Of a DNA stretch of 64,000 nt, positions 54,110-62,737 are shown one piece after another; within the stretch, counting starts at the first letter, position 1; every line of letters begins with the position of its first letter. The translations under genes and the position numbers were made by a program. This stretch comes from JAWXCE01 sp033764775. Its GTDB lineage: Bacteria > Pseudomonadota > Alphaproteobacteria > Rhizobiales > Rhodomicrobiaceae. The notes under the pieces were generated by a model. That model did no database searches, was not told where the DNA came from, and worked only from the letters and a program-made list of their open reading frames with translations. The DNA lies in assembly GCA_033764775.1 (NCBI GenBank), contig JANRIQ010000027.1, positions 1 to 64,000 of the forward strand, in the 5' to 3' direction.

Positions 54110-54142
54110 CCGCCCTGCCAACCGGCGGGGCGGTTTCTTTTT
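54110..54142 (+). terminator. Terminator-like hairpin between sorA and sorB
   Basis: CCGCCCTGCC (54110-54119) pairs with GGCGGGGCGG (54124-54133), one T-G pair, around an AACC tetraloop, then TTTCTTTTT. It begins 8 nt past the sorA stop and ends 9 nt before the sorB start, so it lies in the leader of sorB. It should attenuate transcription into sorB. Confidence 0.88.
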
Positions 54143-54151
54143 GAGGGCGTC

Positions 54152-54466
54152 ATGAAGTTCCCTGCCGCTTTTGCGATGATGTTGTGCGGGTCAAGTGTAG
54201 TGGTGGCCGACCCCGCCAAACTCGAATTGGGAAAAAAGGTATTCCTGGAACTGGCCGAGCCGAACTGCGGCGTATGCCACACGCTGGACGACGCAGGCAC
54301 GAAAGGCGAGATCGGCCCCCTGCTGGATGACATGCGTCCTGACGCCGATCGTGTCGAGGCGGCGGTCACCAACGGCCTCGGCGCCATGCCCGCTTATGAC
54401 GGGCTATCCAAGGAACAGATTGCGGCTGTCGCCTATTACGTCGCCTCAGTCGCGGGCAAGCAATAG
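54152..54466 (+). CDS. sorB: Sulfite dehydrogenase, c-type cytochrome subunit SorB
   Basis: A 104-aa monohaem cytochrome c that takes electrons from SorA. Signal peptide residues 1-19 (FPAAFAMMLCGSSVVVA); haem motif NCGVCH; distal Met probably in LGAMPAYDG. Class I cytochrome layout with the final helix EQIAAVAYYVASVAG. The start at 54152 follows GAGGG. Translation begins just after the intergenic hairpin. Confidence 0.9.
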   Translation: MKFPAAFAMMLCGSSVVVADPAKLELGKKVFLELAEPNCGVCHTLDDAGTKGEIGPLLDDMRPDADRVEAAVTNGLGAMPAYDGLSKEQIAAVAYYVASVAGKQ

Positions 54467-54687
54467 CACACGTTTTGCATGCGCAGGCCGCTCGGACTCA
54501 GCGCTTAAGCGAACTCCGCGGACGATCGCTCGGTCGCCTGCGCAGCGCGCCGCCAACATCAAGACGTTTCTCGACGGGCACAACCCGCACGACTGGATGC
54601 GCCCGGCGATGCTTTCGCCTGAGCCGGGGTTGCGCGCCCCCAAGAGCGGTGCTAACTACCCGCCGAGCAACCGCGGGGGCGACGCCG
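54467..54687 (+). other. Gap between sorB and the next gene
   Basis: About 220 bp without an intact gene. Apart from the dehydrogenase remnant (54555-54614) I see no promoter or terminator. The remnant's frame overlaps the start of the next gene by a few bases. Confidence 0.6.
54555..54614 (+). pseudogene. Decayed copy of a 2-hydroxyacid dehydrogenase C-terminus
   Basis: Twenty codons here read NIKTFLDGHN..D...PAML, the same as the C-terminus of the gyaR gene (52773-52832): 15 of 20 residues and 48 of 60 bases agree. There is no upstream body of the gene, and the frame runs on past the homologous end to 54698. It is a leftover of a second dehydrogenase copy, placed so that sorAB is bracketed by the two homologous stretches. 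Confidence 0.8.
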
Positions 54688-55143
54688 ATGCCGATTGAAC
54701 AGCTGCTTGAAAGCATGATCGACGCTGGCGTTCAGGTCGATGGCCTGTGGTCGATGTATATCGTCGTGAATCTCGGCCTGTTCTGGTTCTTTTTCCTGAT
54801 GCAGCGGCCGCTGATTTTCGTGGAGCGTCTCATAGCCTTTGTGGCTTATGCCGCCTTCGCGGTCATCAACGGCAATGCGCTCACCGGCTCCTATCGCTTG
54901 CTCGAAGCCCTGCGGTCCGATTTGGTCGCCAACCTCACGCGGAACGGCGAGAACGCGATCTCGCTGTTGAACGCGGTCTCCTCGGGCAGCTATGCGAGCC
55001 GCGCCGATCTCATTCTCGTCACCCACGGCGGCGCCATAGTCTTCGTCGCGCTGCTTCTGGCGTTCCGCAACCTGATGATCGCGTATTACCGCAAGCACTA
55101 CCCGGACTACGTCATGACCCCGCAGCGCGTCGGCCTCGACTGA
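54688..55143 (+). CDS. Hypothetical membrane protein
   Basis: A 151-aa protein with three likely membrane helices (residues about 17-37, 46-62 and 114-131). Between the second and third lies a soluble segment (LLEALRSDLVANLTRNGENAISLLNAVSSGSYASRADL in two parts). A conserved-looking C-terminal RKHYPDYVMTPQR follows the last helix. Family not recognised. Its ATG at 54688 lies 73 bp past the dehydrogenase remnant; convergent with pheT. Confidence 0.65.
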   Translation: MPIEQLLESMIDAGVQVDGLWSMYIVVNLGLFWFFFLMQRPLIFVERLIAFVAYAAFAVINGNALTGSYRLLEALRSDLVANLTRNGENAISLLNAVSSGSYASRADLILVTHGGAIVFVALLLAFRNLMIAYYRKHYPDYVMTPQRVGLD

Positions 55144-55152
55144 GGTCGCCGT

Positions 55153-57573
55153 TCACGTGCGGATTTCGGCCCCAGTCGCCGCACGCACATCGCGCACGAT
55201 CTTCGCCGACACGGCCTCGATCTCCTGATCGGTCAGGGTTTTCTCGCGCGGCTGCAGCGTCACCTCGAGCGCTACGGACTTTTTCCCCGGCCCCAGCGAC
55301 CCGCCTTCAAACACATCGAAAATGACAGCGTCGGCGATCAGCGCTTTGTCCGCCGACACGGCCGCGCGCAGCACGTCGCCCGCCGGCGCCTCGGCGTCCA
55401 GCACGAAGGCGAAATCCCGCCGGACCGGCTGCAGATCGTACGCCGGCAGAGGCGGCTTGGCGGACGACTTTTTCTTCGGCTCCGGAATGGCGTCGAGATA
55501 AACCTCGAACGCGGCCACGGCCCCGTCGAGGCCGAAGGCTTTGGCGACCGCCGGGTGAATTTCGCCGAACACGGCGAGAACAGTTTTCGGCCCGAGCTTC
55601 AGCGCGCCCGAGCGTCCGGGATGCAGCCATGCGGGCGCATCGCGGGTGACGGCGGCCTTGGCCGGGTCGAAACCGCACGCCGCCAGCGCGGCCGCCGCGT
55701 CGGCCTTGGCGTCGATGTAGCCCGCTGCGCCGGCTCCGTCCCAGTGCCGCCCCAGATGGCCCGGGCGCGCCAGGCCGATGCGCAGCCCCGCCGCCGCGTT
55801 GCGCTGGTCGTCGGGCGCGTCGCCGCTGAAAATCTGCCCGGCCTCGAACAGCGCCGCCTCGCCAACGCCGCGATTAAGGTTCGCGGCGGCCGCGCGCAAA
55901 AGGCCAGGCAGCAAGCTCGGGCGCATCACCGACATCTCACGCGAGATGGGGTTGGACAGCTCCACCGCGGGGTCGCCCCCGCCGAACGCCTCGGCGTCCG
56001 CTTTCGAGATGAACGACCATCCGATCGCCTCGACCAGGCCCCTGGCCGCCAGCGTCAGCCGCACGGCGCGCAGCCGCTTCTGAGGCGCGGTCAGGCCCGG
56101 CGCCGCAGCCGCGTCCAGCGGCTTGAGCGGCGCAGGGGGCACATGGTCAATGCCGTAGAGGCGAACGATCTCCTCCACCAGGTCGGCGACCCCGTGAATG
56201 TCCGGCCGCCAGCTCGGCGGGGCGACGCGCAGCTTGGCACCCTCCCCTTCCACATCGCAGCCGAGCTTTTTCAGATAGCCGGCGGCGTCGGCGGGTTTGA
56301 TCTTGGCCCCCGTCAGCTTCTCCACGCGCCGGGCGTCGAAATGGATCGGCTCTCTTGGCGGCGGCGGCGCGCCCGCGACCTCCAGCTTCGACGGCTCGCC
56401 GCCGCAAATCTCCAAAATCATCTTGGTGGCGAGGGCCACGCCCGTCTCGGCCGAGCGCGGGTCGACGCCCCGCTCGAAGCGGTAGCGCGCGTCGGAGTTG
56501 ATCCCCGTCTTGCGGCCGGTTTGCGCCGTGCGGAGCGGGTCGAAGTAAGCCGCTTCAATAAACACGTCCGTGGTCGCCTCCGTGCAGCCGGACGCCTCGC
56601 CGCCCATAATGCCGCCGAGACCGAGCGCGCCGTTCGCGTCGGCGATGACGCACATCGCGTCGTCGATCTTGTAAACGCGGCCGTCGAGCGCAGCCAAGCT
56701 CTCGCCATCGCGCCCAAGCCGCGCGGCGATCGGCCCCTTCAACTTGGCCGCGTCATAGACATGGAGCGGGCGGCAGCGGTCGTACATGATGTAGTTCGTG
56801 ACATCCACGAGCGCGTTGATGGGGCGCAGGCCCACGGCCTTCAGCCGCTGCTGCAGCCAAGCGGGCGACGGGCCGTTCTTCAACCCACGCACCACCCGGC
56901 CCGCAAACACCGGGCAAGCGCTGCGCGCCTCTTCTTTAAAATCGAGCGCAATTTTGACCGGCGATTTGAATTTGCCTGCCGCCGTGTAGCCCGCATCCTC
57001 TTTTTTGAGCTTGCCGAGACCTGCGGCGGCGAGATCGCGCGCCACGCCCCGCACGCCGAGCGCGTCCGGCCGGTTGGGCGTGATGGCGATCTCGATGACC
57101 GGATCGTTCAGGCCCATCACATCGACAAAGCGCTCCCCCACGCGGGCGCCCGCGCTCTCCGGCAGCTCGATGATGCCGTCGTGCTCGCCGGAGAGCTCCA
57201 GCTCCCGCTCGGAGCAGAGCATTCCCGCCGACTCCACGCCGCGGATTTTCGCCTGTCCGAGCGTAAAATCGCTGCCCGGCACATAGACGCCCGGCGCAGC
57301 GAACACGCCGATAAGCCCCGCCCGCGCGTTCGTCGCGCCGCACACCACTTGAGCGACGCCACGGCCGGTGTCGACCTTGCACACACGCAGCTTGTCCGCG
57401 TTCGGATGCGGCTCGGCTTCCAGCACCCGCGCGACGGTGAAAGCGCCGAGTTTGGCCGCCGGATCGTGGACGGCTTCGACCTCAAGTCCGATGCGCGAGA
57501 GCGTGTCGCAAATATCGCTGAGAGACGCTTTTGTCTCCAGGTGCTCTTTTAGCCAGCCGAGCGTGAATTTCAT
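55153..57573 (-). CDS. pheT: Phenylalanyl-tRNA synthetase beta subunit
   Basis: Beta subunit of the heterotetrameric synthetase, 806 aa. N-terminus MKFTLGWLKEHLE, the tRNA-binding OB domain (LEAEPHPNADKLRVCKVDTG), B3/B4 editing domain (VDVTNYIMYDRCRPLHVYDA), catalytic-like core and C-terminal ferredoxin-fold anticodon domain (PVRRDFAFVLDAEAPAGD). The start at 57573 gives the standard N-terminus; 57603 is an in-frame alternative. pheS normally precedes pheT, but upstream here is a divergent methyltransferase gene, so pheS lies elsewhere. Confidence 0.95.
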   Translation of the reverse strand: MKFTLGWLKEHLETKASLSDICDTLSRIGLEVEAVHDPAAKLGAFTVARVLEAEPHPNADKLRVCKVDTGRGVAQVVCGATNARAGLIGVFAAPGVYVPGSDFTLGQAKIRGVESAGMLCSERELELSGEHDGIIELPESAGARVGERFVDVMGLNDPVIEIAITPNRPDALGVRGVARDLAAAGLGKLKKEDAGYTAAGKFKSPVKIALDFKEEARSACPVFAGRVVRGLKNGPSPAWLQQRLKAVGLRPINALVDVTNYIMYDRCRPLHVYDAAKLKGPIAARLGRDGESLAALDGRVYKIDDAMCVIADANGALGLGGIMGGEASGCTEATTDVFIEAAYFDPLRTAQTGRKTGINSDARYRFERGVDPRSAETGVALATKMILEICGGEPSKLEVAGAPPPPREPIHFDARRVEKLTGAKIKPADAAGYLKKLGCDVEGEGAKLRVAPPSWRPDIHGVADLVEEIVRLYGIDHVPPAPLKPLDAAAAPGLTAPQKRLRAVRLTLAARGLVEAIGWSFISKADAEAFGGGDPAVELSNPISREMSVMRPSLLPGLLRAAAANLNRGVGEAALFEAGQIFSGDAPDDQRNAAAGLRIGLARPGHLGRHWDGAGAAGYIDAKADAAAALAACGFDPAKAAVTRDAPAWLHPGRSGALKLGPKTVLAVFGEIHPAVAKAFGLDGAVAAFEVYLDAIPEPKKKSSAKPPLPAYDLQPVRRDFAFVLDAEAPAGDVLRAAVSADKALIADAVIFDVFEGGSLGPGKKSVALEVTLQPREKTLTDQEIEAVSAKIVRDVRAATGAEIRT

Positions 57574-57712
57574 GATATACGGTTCCTGGTATTCGTGCGT
57601 CAATCACCCCGCTGCGCCGTTTTGTCAATGGGGCGATCTAGAGCGCTCAGCCGGCTTTCAGCGGAGTTTTCCAGACGGCGAATGCGGTTCATCGTTTTCA
57701 GGGCTTCGATCG

Positions 57713-58423
57713 ATGGATTACGCTGATTACGACAAAATGAAAAACTGGAGCGAGGCGAATTTCGGCATTTGCCCGTCAGACCTCCATCATTATTTCAAGG
57801 CCGAACTGGCCCGTCACGACGTGCGGACGGCGGGCGCGAAGATTTTGGAGATCGGCTATGGCGGCGGGCAGTTTCTGGGCTTCGCCCGGGCGGAGGGCGC
57901 AACCGTCGTCGGGGTTGAGATCCAGCCGATGCTTGTGCATTTCGCGCGCGCCAAGGGATTTCAAGCTTATTCGAGTTTGGATGAGGCGGCTCAGGACGAA
58001 CAAACCGGTTTCGACCTTGTCGCCGCGTTCGACGTTTTTGAGCATTTGTCCGCTCAAGAGTTGATAGACATGCTGCAGCGGATCGGCAAGCTGTTGAAGC
58101 CTCAGTCGGGCAAAATCATTGCGCGCTTTCCGAACGGCGACAGTCCGCTGTCCATGCCGATCCAGAACGGCGACTACACGCACAAACTCAGCCTAGGCGC
58201 CGGCGCCGTCGACCAGATTCTCTACCAGGCCGGCTGGCGGCGCATATACCTCGGAGACCCGGTTTGGACGGCGCCGGGTTTGTCGCGCCGGGTCGCCCTG
58301 AAGCTGCGCGTGGCGGCGCGACGCGCCTTTGAGACAGCGCTGGCTGCCATGTATTACGGCGCCGGCGCGCCGAAAAGCTTGTATTACAACTCTATTCTGA
58401 TCGCTTCGCCAAACGCGAGCTAG
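57713..58423 (+). CDS. SAM-dependent class I methyltransferase
   Basis: A 236-aa protein. Motif I is ILEIGYGGGQFLGFARAEGA, followed by VVGVEIQPMLVHFARAKGF and FDLVAAFDVFEHLSAQELIDML, i.e. the Methyltransf_23 pattern. C-terminal part is rich in Arg and hydrophobic residues. The start at 57713 (MDYADYD) is after the long open frame upstream that overlaps pheT. Typical of sugar or lipid methyltransferases near surface-polysaccharide genes, but no such neighbours are here. Confidence 0.82.
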   Translation: MDYADYDKMKNWSEANFGICPSDLHHYFKAELARHDVRTAGAKILEIGYGGGQFLGFARAEGATVVGVEIQPMLVHFARAKGFQAYSSLDEAAQDEQTGFDLVAAFDVFEHLSAQELIDMLQRIGKLLKPQSGKIIARFPNGDSPLSMPIQNGDYTHKLSLGAGAVDQILYQAGWRRIYLGDPVWTAPGLSRRVALKLRVAARRAFETALAAMYYGAGAPKSLYYNSILIASPNAS

Positions 58424-58468
58424 GCTCAGCACCTCTTCGGCGTACGGACAGGACCGAGGCGAACGCGC

Positions 58469-58828
58469 TTATTTCTTGCGCGCCTTGCGCGCGGCGTAGC
58501 GGGCGTCGCGCGCGGCCTTCTGCTCGGCCATGAGCCGGGCTTTCTCGGCGGCCTCTTGCTCTGCGCGTTCGATGGCGGCGATGCGCTCGGCCTCCTCGCG
58601 GGCGGCCTTTTCCTCGGCGGCGCGGCGCTCGGCTTCGAGCTTGGCGGCCTTGCGCTCGGCGGCGCGGGCCTCGCGGGCTTCGATTAACGCCTTGCGGGCT
58701 TCGCGCTGGGCGATGACGGCTGGGTCGTCGGGCGCGGGGCGGGCGCGAAACCGCTCGAGGATGGCTTGCCGAGCGCTGGCGGCGGAGGACTGACGGTCGT
58801 TGAAGTTATCGCCTCGGATGCGTTTCAT
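58469..58828 (-). CDS. DUF6481 family coiled-coil protein
   Basis: A 119-aa highly charged Ala/Glu/Arg/Lys-rich protein predicted as one long helix: NFNDRQSSAASARQAILERF, then ARPAPDDPAV and repeating RAAE/KAAR blocks ending KARKK. This matches the short DUF6481 proteins common in alphaproteobacteria, which often lie next to cold-shock genes, as here (csp is 93 bp upstream on the same strand). Function unknown. Confidence 0.75.
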   Translation of the reverse strand: MKRIRGDNFNDRQSSAASARQAILERFRARPAPDDPAVIAQREARKALIEAREARAAERKAAKLEAERRAAEEKAAREEAERIAAIERAEQEAAEKARLMAEQKAARDARYAARKARKK

Positions 58829-58856
58829 CGGGTTCTAGGAGCTGTTTCGGAATAGG

Positions 58857-58880
58857 AAAAGCCGCTCCTGTGAGAGCGGC
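58857..58880 (-). terminator. Intrinsic terminator after csp
   Basis: On the minus strand GCCGCTC (58880-58874) pairs with GAGCGGC (58867-58861) around a 6-nt loop, followed by TTTT (58860-58857). It lies about 40 nt past the cold-shock stop codon and before the DUF6481 gene, so the two genes are probably separate units or leaky read-through. Confidence 0.85.
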
Positions 58881-58921
58881 CTTCGGCTTTGGGGCGCGGC
58901 TGTCAAGCTGCGGGGCGGAGT

Positions 58922-59131
58922 TTAGGCCGCCTGAATGTTGCCGACCGCGATTTTGCCGGTGCGGCGGTCTTCCTGGGTGTCGAAGGAGACTTTTTGACCC
59001 TCGACCAGGCCGCGCATGCCGGCGCGCTCCAGAGCGGTGGCGTGAACGAAAACGTCTTTGCCGCCGTTGTCAGGCTGGATGAAGCCGTAGCCTTTTTGGT
59101 CGTTGTAGAACTTAACCGTGCCCGTCTGCAT
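58922..59131 (-). CDS. cspA: Cold-shock protein
   Basis: A 69-aa single-strand nucleic-acid-binding protein. RNP1 is KGYGFIQP and RNP2 is DVFVHATAL, on the standard OB fold (TGTVKFYNDQKGYGFIQPDN). The ATG at 59131 has AAAGGA at correct spacing; an ATG seven codons upstream (59152) is the less likely start. RNA chaperone during cold shock or growth. An intrinsic terminator follows. Confidence 0.96.
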   Translation of the reverse strand: MQTGTVKFYNDQKGYGFIQPDNGGKDVFVHATALERAGMRGLVEGQKVSFDTQEDRRTGKIAVGNIQAA

Positions 59132-59252
59132 AAAATTTCCTTTGTAAGTCATGGCGATAGTGAGCGTGAGGCACGGATGAACGCGACCGGAAGCTCAAGC
59201 GACGATTTGGAGGGTAGCTCGGAGCCAACGTAAGGCTGCGCCAAAGCAAAAG

Positions 59253-59269
59253 GGTCCGGCTATCCGGCC
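59253..59269 (-). terminator. Possible weak terminator of the DNA methylase gene
   Basis: On the minus strand GGCCGG-ATAG-CCGG(A)CC forms a short stem with one bulge, followed by CTTTTGCTTT. It overlaps the last codons of the methylase gene, which weakens the call. Confidence 0.35.
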
Positions 59270-60492
59270 GAAATCGACGCGGGAGTTATAAGCCCAATCC
59301 GCCGCTTCCGCAAGAGCGCGCGGAACCCGCAGGCCAATTTTGCTCCCGATGGTTGCACCGCGACCGCAGAGAGCAGAACATGCTCCGATAGGTGGCGCAC
59401 GGCGGGGACGCACACGCCGTCGCCGAGCAGGTGATAGGCGTCGTTGTAGCGGCTGGGTAGCTTGTAGTCGTCGGGCAGCCCCATCAGCCGGGCCGCCTCG
59501 CGCGGCGACACAAGCCGCGATCGTACGCGCCCGCCCTCCACGATCAGCAGCGTCTGCCGGCTGGAGCCGCCGCCCGGCGTGCGCAGGCACCCCGCGAGGC
59601 CGTCGAACCGCACCTCGGCGCGCTGAAGCTTGACGCCGCCTTCCACTCGGATGCGCTTATAAACGGCGCCCACATGACGCGCGCCGCTCGCCATCGCCGC
59701 CTCGACCTTGGCGAGATTGCCGGGCGACATGAGCGACAGCAGCCGCGCGGTCTCGGCGGGCGAACGCCATGCGACGCCGGTCGGCTGCTCCTCGAGGATG
59801 TCGGCGAGCGCGGTGTTGCGAAGGGCCGGGGCGGGCGGCGACCACCAGATCCACCGGCGCTGCAACTCCGGCGATAGGCGCGCGTGGGCCGCTTCAAGCG
59901 CTTTCGGATGCCACGCCGGATGCGGGCCGACTGCGCCCGCCGCTTCGCCCATCGTGGCGATCGGAGCCGAAGGCGCGTCGACGACGGCGACGAAGAACAC
60001 GCGCGGACGGCTTTGCGGGGTGAACAGCGCCGCGTCCAGCACCAGCGCGCCGAAACGGTAGCCTCCGCCGCCCAGCGCCGCGCACAGGGCCGCGAAGTCC
60101 TCGCCGCCGCGCGAGCTGAGAATCCCGATGACGTTTTCAAGCACGATCGTCCGCGGCCCGCGCCCCTCGCGCTTTAGGCTCCGCATCAGCCCCCAAAAGG
60201 TCCAGAACAGGCCTGAGCGCGTGGCGCCGCTCATGCCGCCGCGCGCGCCCGCGAGCGACAGGTCCTGGCATGGGAACGACGCCCAGGCAAGATCGGCGCG
60301 GCCCGGCAGATCGCCAGTGCGCAGGGCGGACACGTCGCCGAGGCGGAAATGGTCGGCGCCCCAGTTCGCGGCGTAAGCGGCGGCCTTTTTCGCGCAGACG
60401 TCGTTGGCGAACAGGCAGTCCCAGCCGGCAAGCCCTGCCCGCGCCATGCCGCCGCCCGCGAAAAATTCGTAAAATGTTGGGCGATCCCGCAT
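59260..60492 (-). CDS. DNA (cytosine-5-)-methyltransferase, orphan
   Basis: A 410-aa C5-cytosine methylase. SAM motif I FYEFFAGGGMARAGLAG, catalytic motif IV FPCQDLSLAG with Cys, motif VI ENV, motif VIII QSRPRVFFVAV, and motifs IX-X LMGLPDDYKLP and LLGDGVCVPAVRHL. The variable target-recognition region lies between VIII and IX. No restriction endonuclease or very-short-patch repair gene adjoins it. I chose the ATG at 60492; a GTG at 60528 would add 12 residues. Confidence 0.93.
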   Translation of the reverse strand: MRDRPTFYEFFAGGGMARAGLAGWDCLFANDVCAKKAAAYAANWGADHFRLGDVSALRTGDLPGRADLAWASFPCQDLSLAGARGGMSGATRSGLFWTFWGLMRSLKREGRGPRTIVLENVIGILSSRGGEDFAALCAALGGGGYRFGALVLDAALFTPQSRPRVFFVAVVDAPSAPIATMGEAAGAVGPHPAWHPKALEAAHARLSPELQRRWIWWSPPAPALRNTALADILEEQPTGVAWRSPAETARLLSLMSPGNLAKVEAAMASGARHVGAVYKRIRVEGGVKLQRAEVRFDGLAGCLRTPGGGSSRQTLLIVEGGRVRSRLVSPREAARLMGLPDDYKLPSRYNDAYHLLGDGVCVPAVRHLSEHVLLSAVAVQPSGAKLACGFRALLRKRRIGLITPASISAG

Positions 60493-60552
60493 CCGCGCCG
60501 TCCATTGATTCCGCGCAAAGACTAGCACGGGCGGACGGTCTTTGGCGCGCCG

Positions 60553-60669
60553 CTACTTTTTTGTCGTCAGCTTTTTGGCCAGCCGCGCAACGATATAGAC
60601 GACGAAAAACGGGGCAACGCCGACGATGAGGAAAACCAAAAGCAATTCGAGCATGGGTGGGACCGTCAT
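60553..60669 (-). CDS. Small single-helix membrane protein
   Basis: A 38-aa product (ATG 60669; ATG 60654 also in frame) consisting of one hydrophobic helix (LELLLVFLIVGVAPFFVVYIVARLA) and a short lysine-rich tail. It lies about 60 bp upstream of the DNA methylase start on the same strand. I see no strong ribosome-binding site, so it is a tentative call. Confidence 0.35.
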   Translation of the reverse strand: MTVPPMLELLLVFLIVGVAPFFVVYIVARLAKKLTTKK

Positions 60670-60827
60670 GAAGCGTGAGGTGTGACACGGGTCAGTACGG
60701 CGTTGGCCTTGCTCCGGACGGACGAGCCGCCTGCGCCATACCGCCGCCGCTTCAGTCGCGCCAAAGCCGCGCTTGCCAGCCGCCGCGGCGACGCGCAAAA
60801 TCAGCAAAACACGCGCTGGGAGGATGC

Positions 60828-62720
60828 ATGAGCCGTTACGCCGAGGTTTACGAGCGCTGGCGGCGCGATCCGGAAGGGTTCTGGGCTGAGGCGGCGGAGG
60901 CGATCGACTGGCATCGCGCGCCGGAGAAAATCTTCGACATCGAGCGCGGGCTTTACGGCCGCTGGTTCGTCGGCGGCGCGTGCAACACCTGCCACAACGC
61001 GGTTGACCGTCACGCCGCGCGGACGCCCGACCGCACGGCGCTCATCTACGACAGCCCGATGACCGGGCAAGTGCGGGCGTTCACCTACGCCGAGTTGCTC
61101 GACGAGGTCTCAACGCTCGCCGCCGTGCTGGCGGAGAAGGGCGTACGCCACGGCGACCGCGTCATCATTTACATGCCGATGATCCCCGAGGCGGTGTTCG
61201 CCATGCTCGCCTGCGCGCGGCTGGGCGCCATTCACTCGGTCGTGTTCGGCGGCTTCGCGGCGAACGAGTTGGCGACGCGCATCAACGACTGCACGCCGAA
61301 AATGATCCTCTCCGCCTCCTGCGGGCTGGAGCCGGGGCGCATCGTGAAATACAAGCCGCTGCTCGACGGCGCCATCGCGCTCGCCAGCCATAAGCCGGAC
61401 GCCTGCATCATCATCCAGCGGCCGCAGGAGACGTGCGAACTGACGCCGGGCCGCGATTACGACTGGGCCGCGCTCATCGCCGACGCGAAAGCGCGCGGCG
61501 CCCGCGCCGACTGCACACCCGTCGCCGCCACCGATCCGCTTTACATTCTCTACACCTCCGGCACCACCGGCGCGCCAAAGGGCGTGGTGCGGGACAACGG
61601 CGGGCACATGGTGGCGTTGAAATGGACGATGGGCGCCCACTACGGGATCGAGCCGGGCGAAGTGTTCTGGGCCGCCTCGGATGTCGGCTGGGTCGTCGGC
61701 CACTCGTATATCGTCTATGCGCCGCTGCTGCACGGCGCGACCACGATCCTTTACGAAGGCAAGCCGGTCGGCACACCGGACGCAGGCGCGTATTGGCGCG
61801 TCATCCAGCAGCATGGCGTCGCGGCCCTGTTCACGGCGCCGACCGCGTTTCGCGCCATCAAGAAGGAAGACCCCGAGGGCGCGCTTATCGGCAACTACGA
61901 CCTCTCCCGCTTCCGCACCCTGTTCCTCGCGGGGGAGCGCGCCGACCCCGACACGGTGAAATGGGCGGAAAACCTGCTCAAGCGCCCTGTCGTCGACCAC
62001 TGGTGGCAGACGGAGACGGCCTGGGCCATCGCCGGGAACCCGGTGGGGCTGGGCATGCTGCCGGTCAAACACGGATCGCCGACCGTGCCCATGCCGGGCT
62101 ACGACCTGCAGGTGCTCGATGAACGCGGGCATCAGGTCCCGCGCGGCGAACAGGGCGCGCTCGCGGTGAAGCTCCCGCTGCCGCCCTCGTGCTTCCCGAC
62201 GCTGTGGAACGCGGACGAACGGATGCGGCAAGCGTATCTGACGGATTTCCCAGGCTATTACAAAACCGGCGACGCGGGCTACATCGACGCGGATGGCTAT
62301 GTGTTCGTCATGGCCCGCACGGACGACGTGATCAACGTGGCGGGGCATCGGCTCTCAACCGGCGCCATCGAGGAGGTGATCGCCGGGCATCCGGCCGTCG
62401 CGGAATGCGCGGTGACGGGCGTGGCGGACGCGCTAAAAGGCGAGGTGCCGGTCGGCTTTTTCGTGCTCAAGTCCGGCGTCGCCGCGCCGCCTGCCCAGGT
62501 GGAGGCGGAGGTCGTCGCCCGCGTGCGCGATGAGATCGGCCCGGTCGCCGCGTTCAAGACGGCGGTGGCGGTGAAGCGGCTGCCGAAAACCCGGTCGGGC
62601 AAAATCCTGCGAGCCACGATGGGCAAGATCGCGAGCGGTCAGAGCTTCGCCATGCCTGCGACGATCGACGACCCCGCCATCCTTGACGAGATCGCCGCCG
62701 CGCTGCAAAACCGCCGCTGA
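60828..62720 (+). CDS. prpE: Acyl-CoA synthetase, propionyl-CoA synthetase type
   Basis: A 630-aa AMP-forming acyl-CoA ligase of the PrpE/AcsA group. N-terminal domain MSRYAEVYERWRRDPEGFWAEAA and WFVGGACNTCHNAVDRH; AMP-binding motif LYILYTSGTTGAPKGVVR; motif A5 GHRLSTGAIEEVI; final lysine motif KTRSGKILRATM. The NTCHNAVDRH region is typical of propionyl-CoA synthetases. It may feed propionyl-CoA to the carboxylase/epimerase (mce at 6789)/mutase route. Starts at ATG 60828 with GGGAGG. Confidence 0.9.
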   Translation: MSRYAEVYERWRRDPEGFWAEAAEAIDWHRAPEKIFDIERGLYGRWFVGGACNTCHNAVDRHAARTPDRTALIYDSPMTGQVRAFTYAELLDEVSTLAAVLAEKGVRHGDRVIIYMPMIPEAVFAMLACARLGAIHSVVFGGFAANELATRINDCTPKMILSASCGLEPGRIVKYKPLLDGAIALASHKPDACIIIQRPQETCELTPGRDYDWAALIADAKARGARADCTPVAATDPLYILYTSGTTGAPKGVVRDNGGHMVALKWTMGAHYGIEPGEVFWAASDVGWVVGHSYIVYAPLLHGATTILYEGKPVGTPDAGAYWRVIQQHGVAALFTAPTAFRAIKKEDPEGALIGNYDLSRFRTLFLAGERADPDTVKWAENLLKRPVVDHWWQTETAWAIAGNPVGLGMLPVKHGSPTVPMPGYDLQVLDERGHQVPRGEQGALAVKLPLPPSCFPTLWNADERMRQAYLTDFPGYYKTGDAGYIDADGYVFVMARTDDVINVAGHRLSTGAIEEVIAGHPAVAECAVTGVADALKGEVPVGFFVLKSGVAAPPAQVEAEVVARVRDEIGPVAAFKTAVAVKRLPKTRSGKILRATMGKIASGQSFAMPATIDDPAILDEIAAALQNRR

Positions 62721-62737
62721 ACGGCAAAGGGGCGGCG

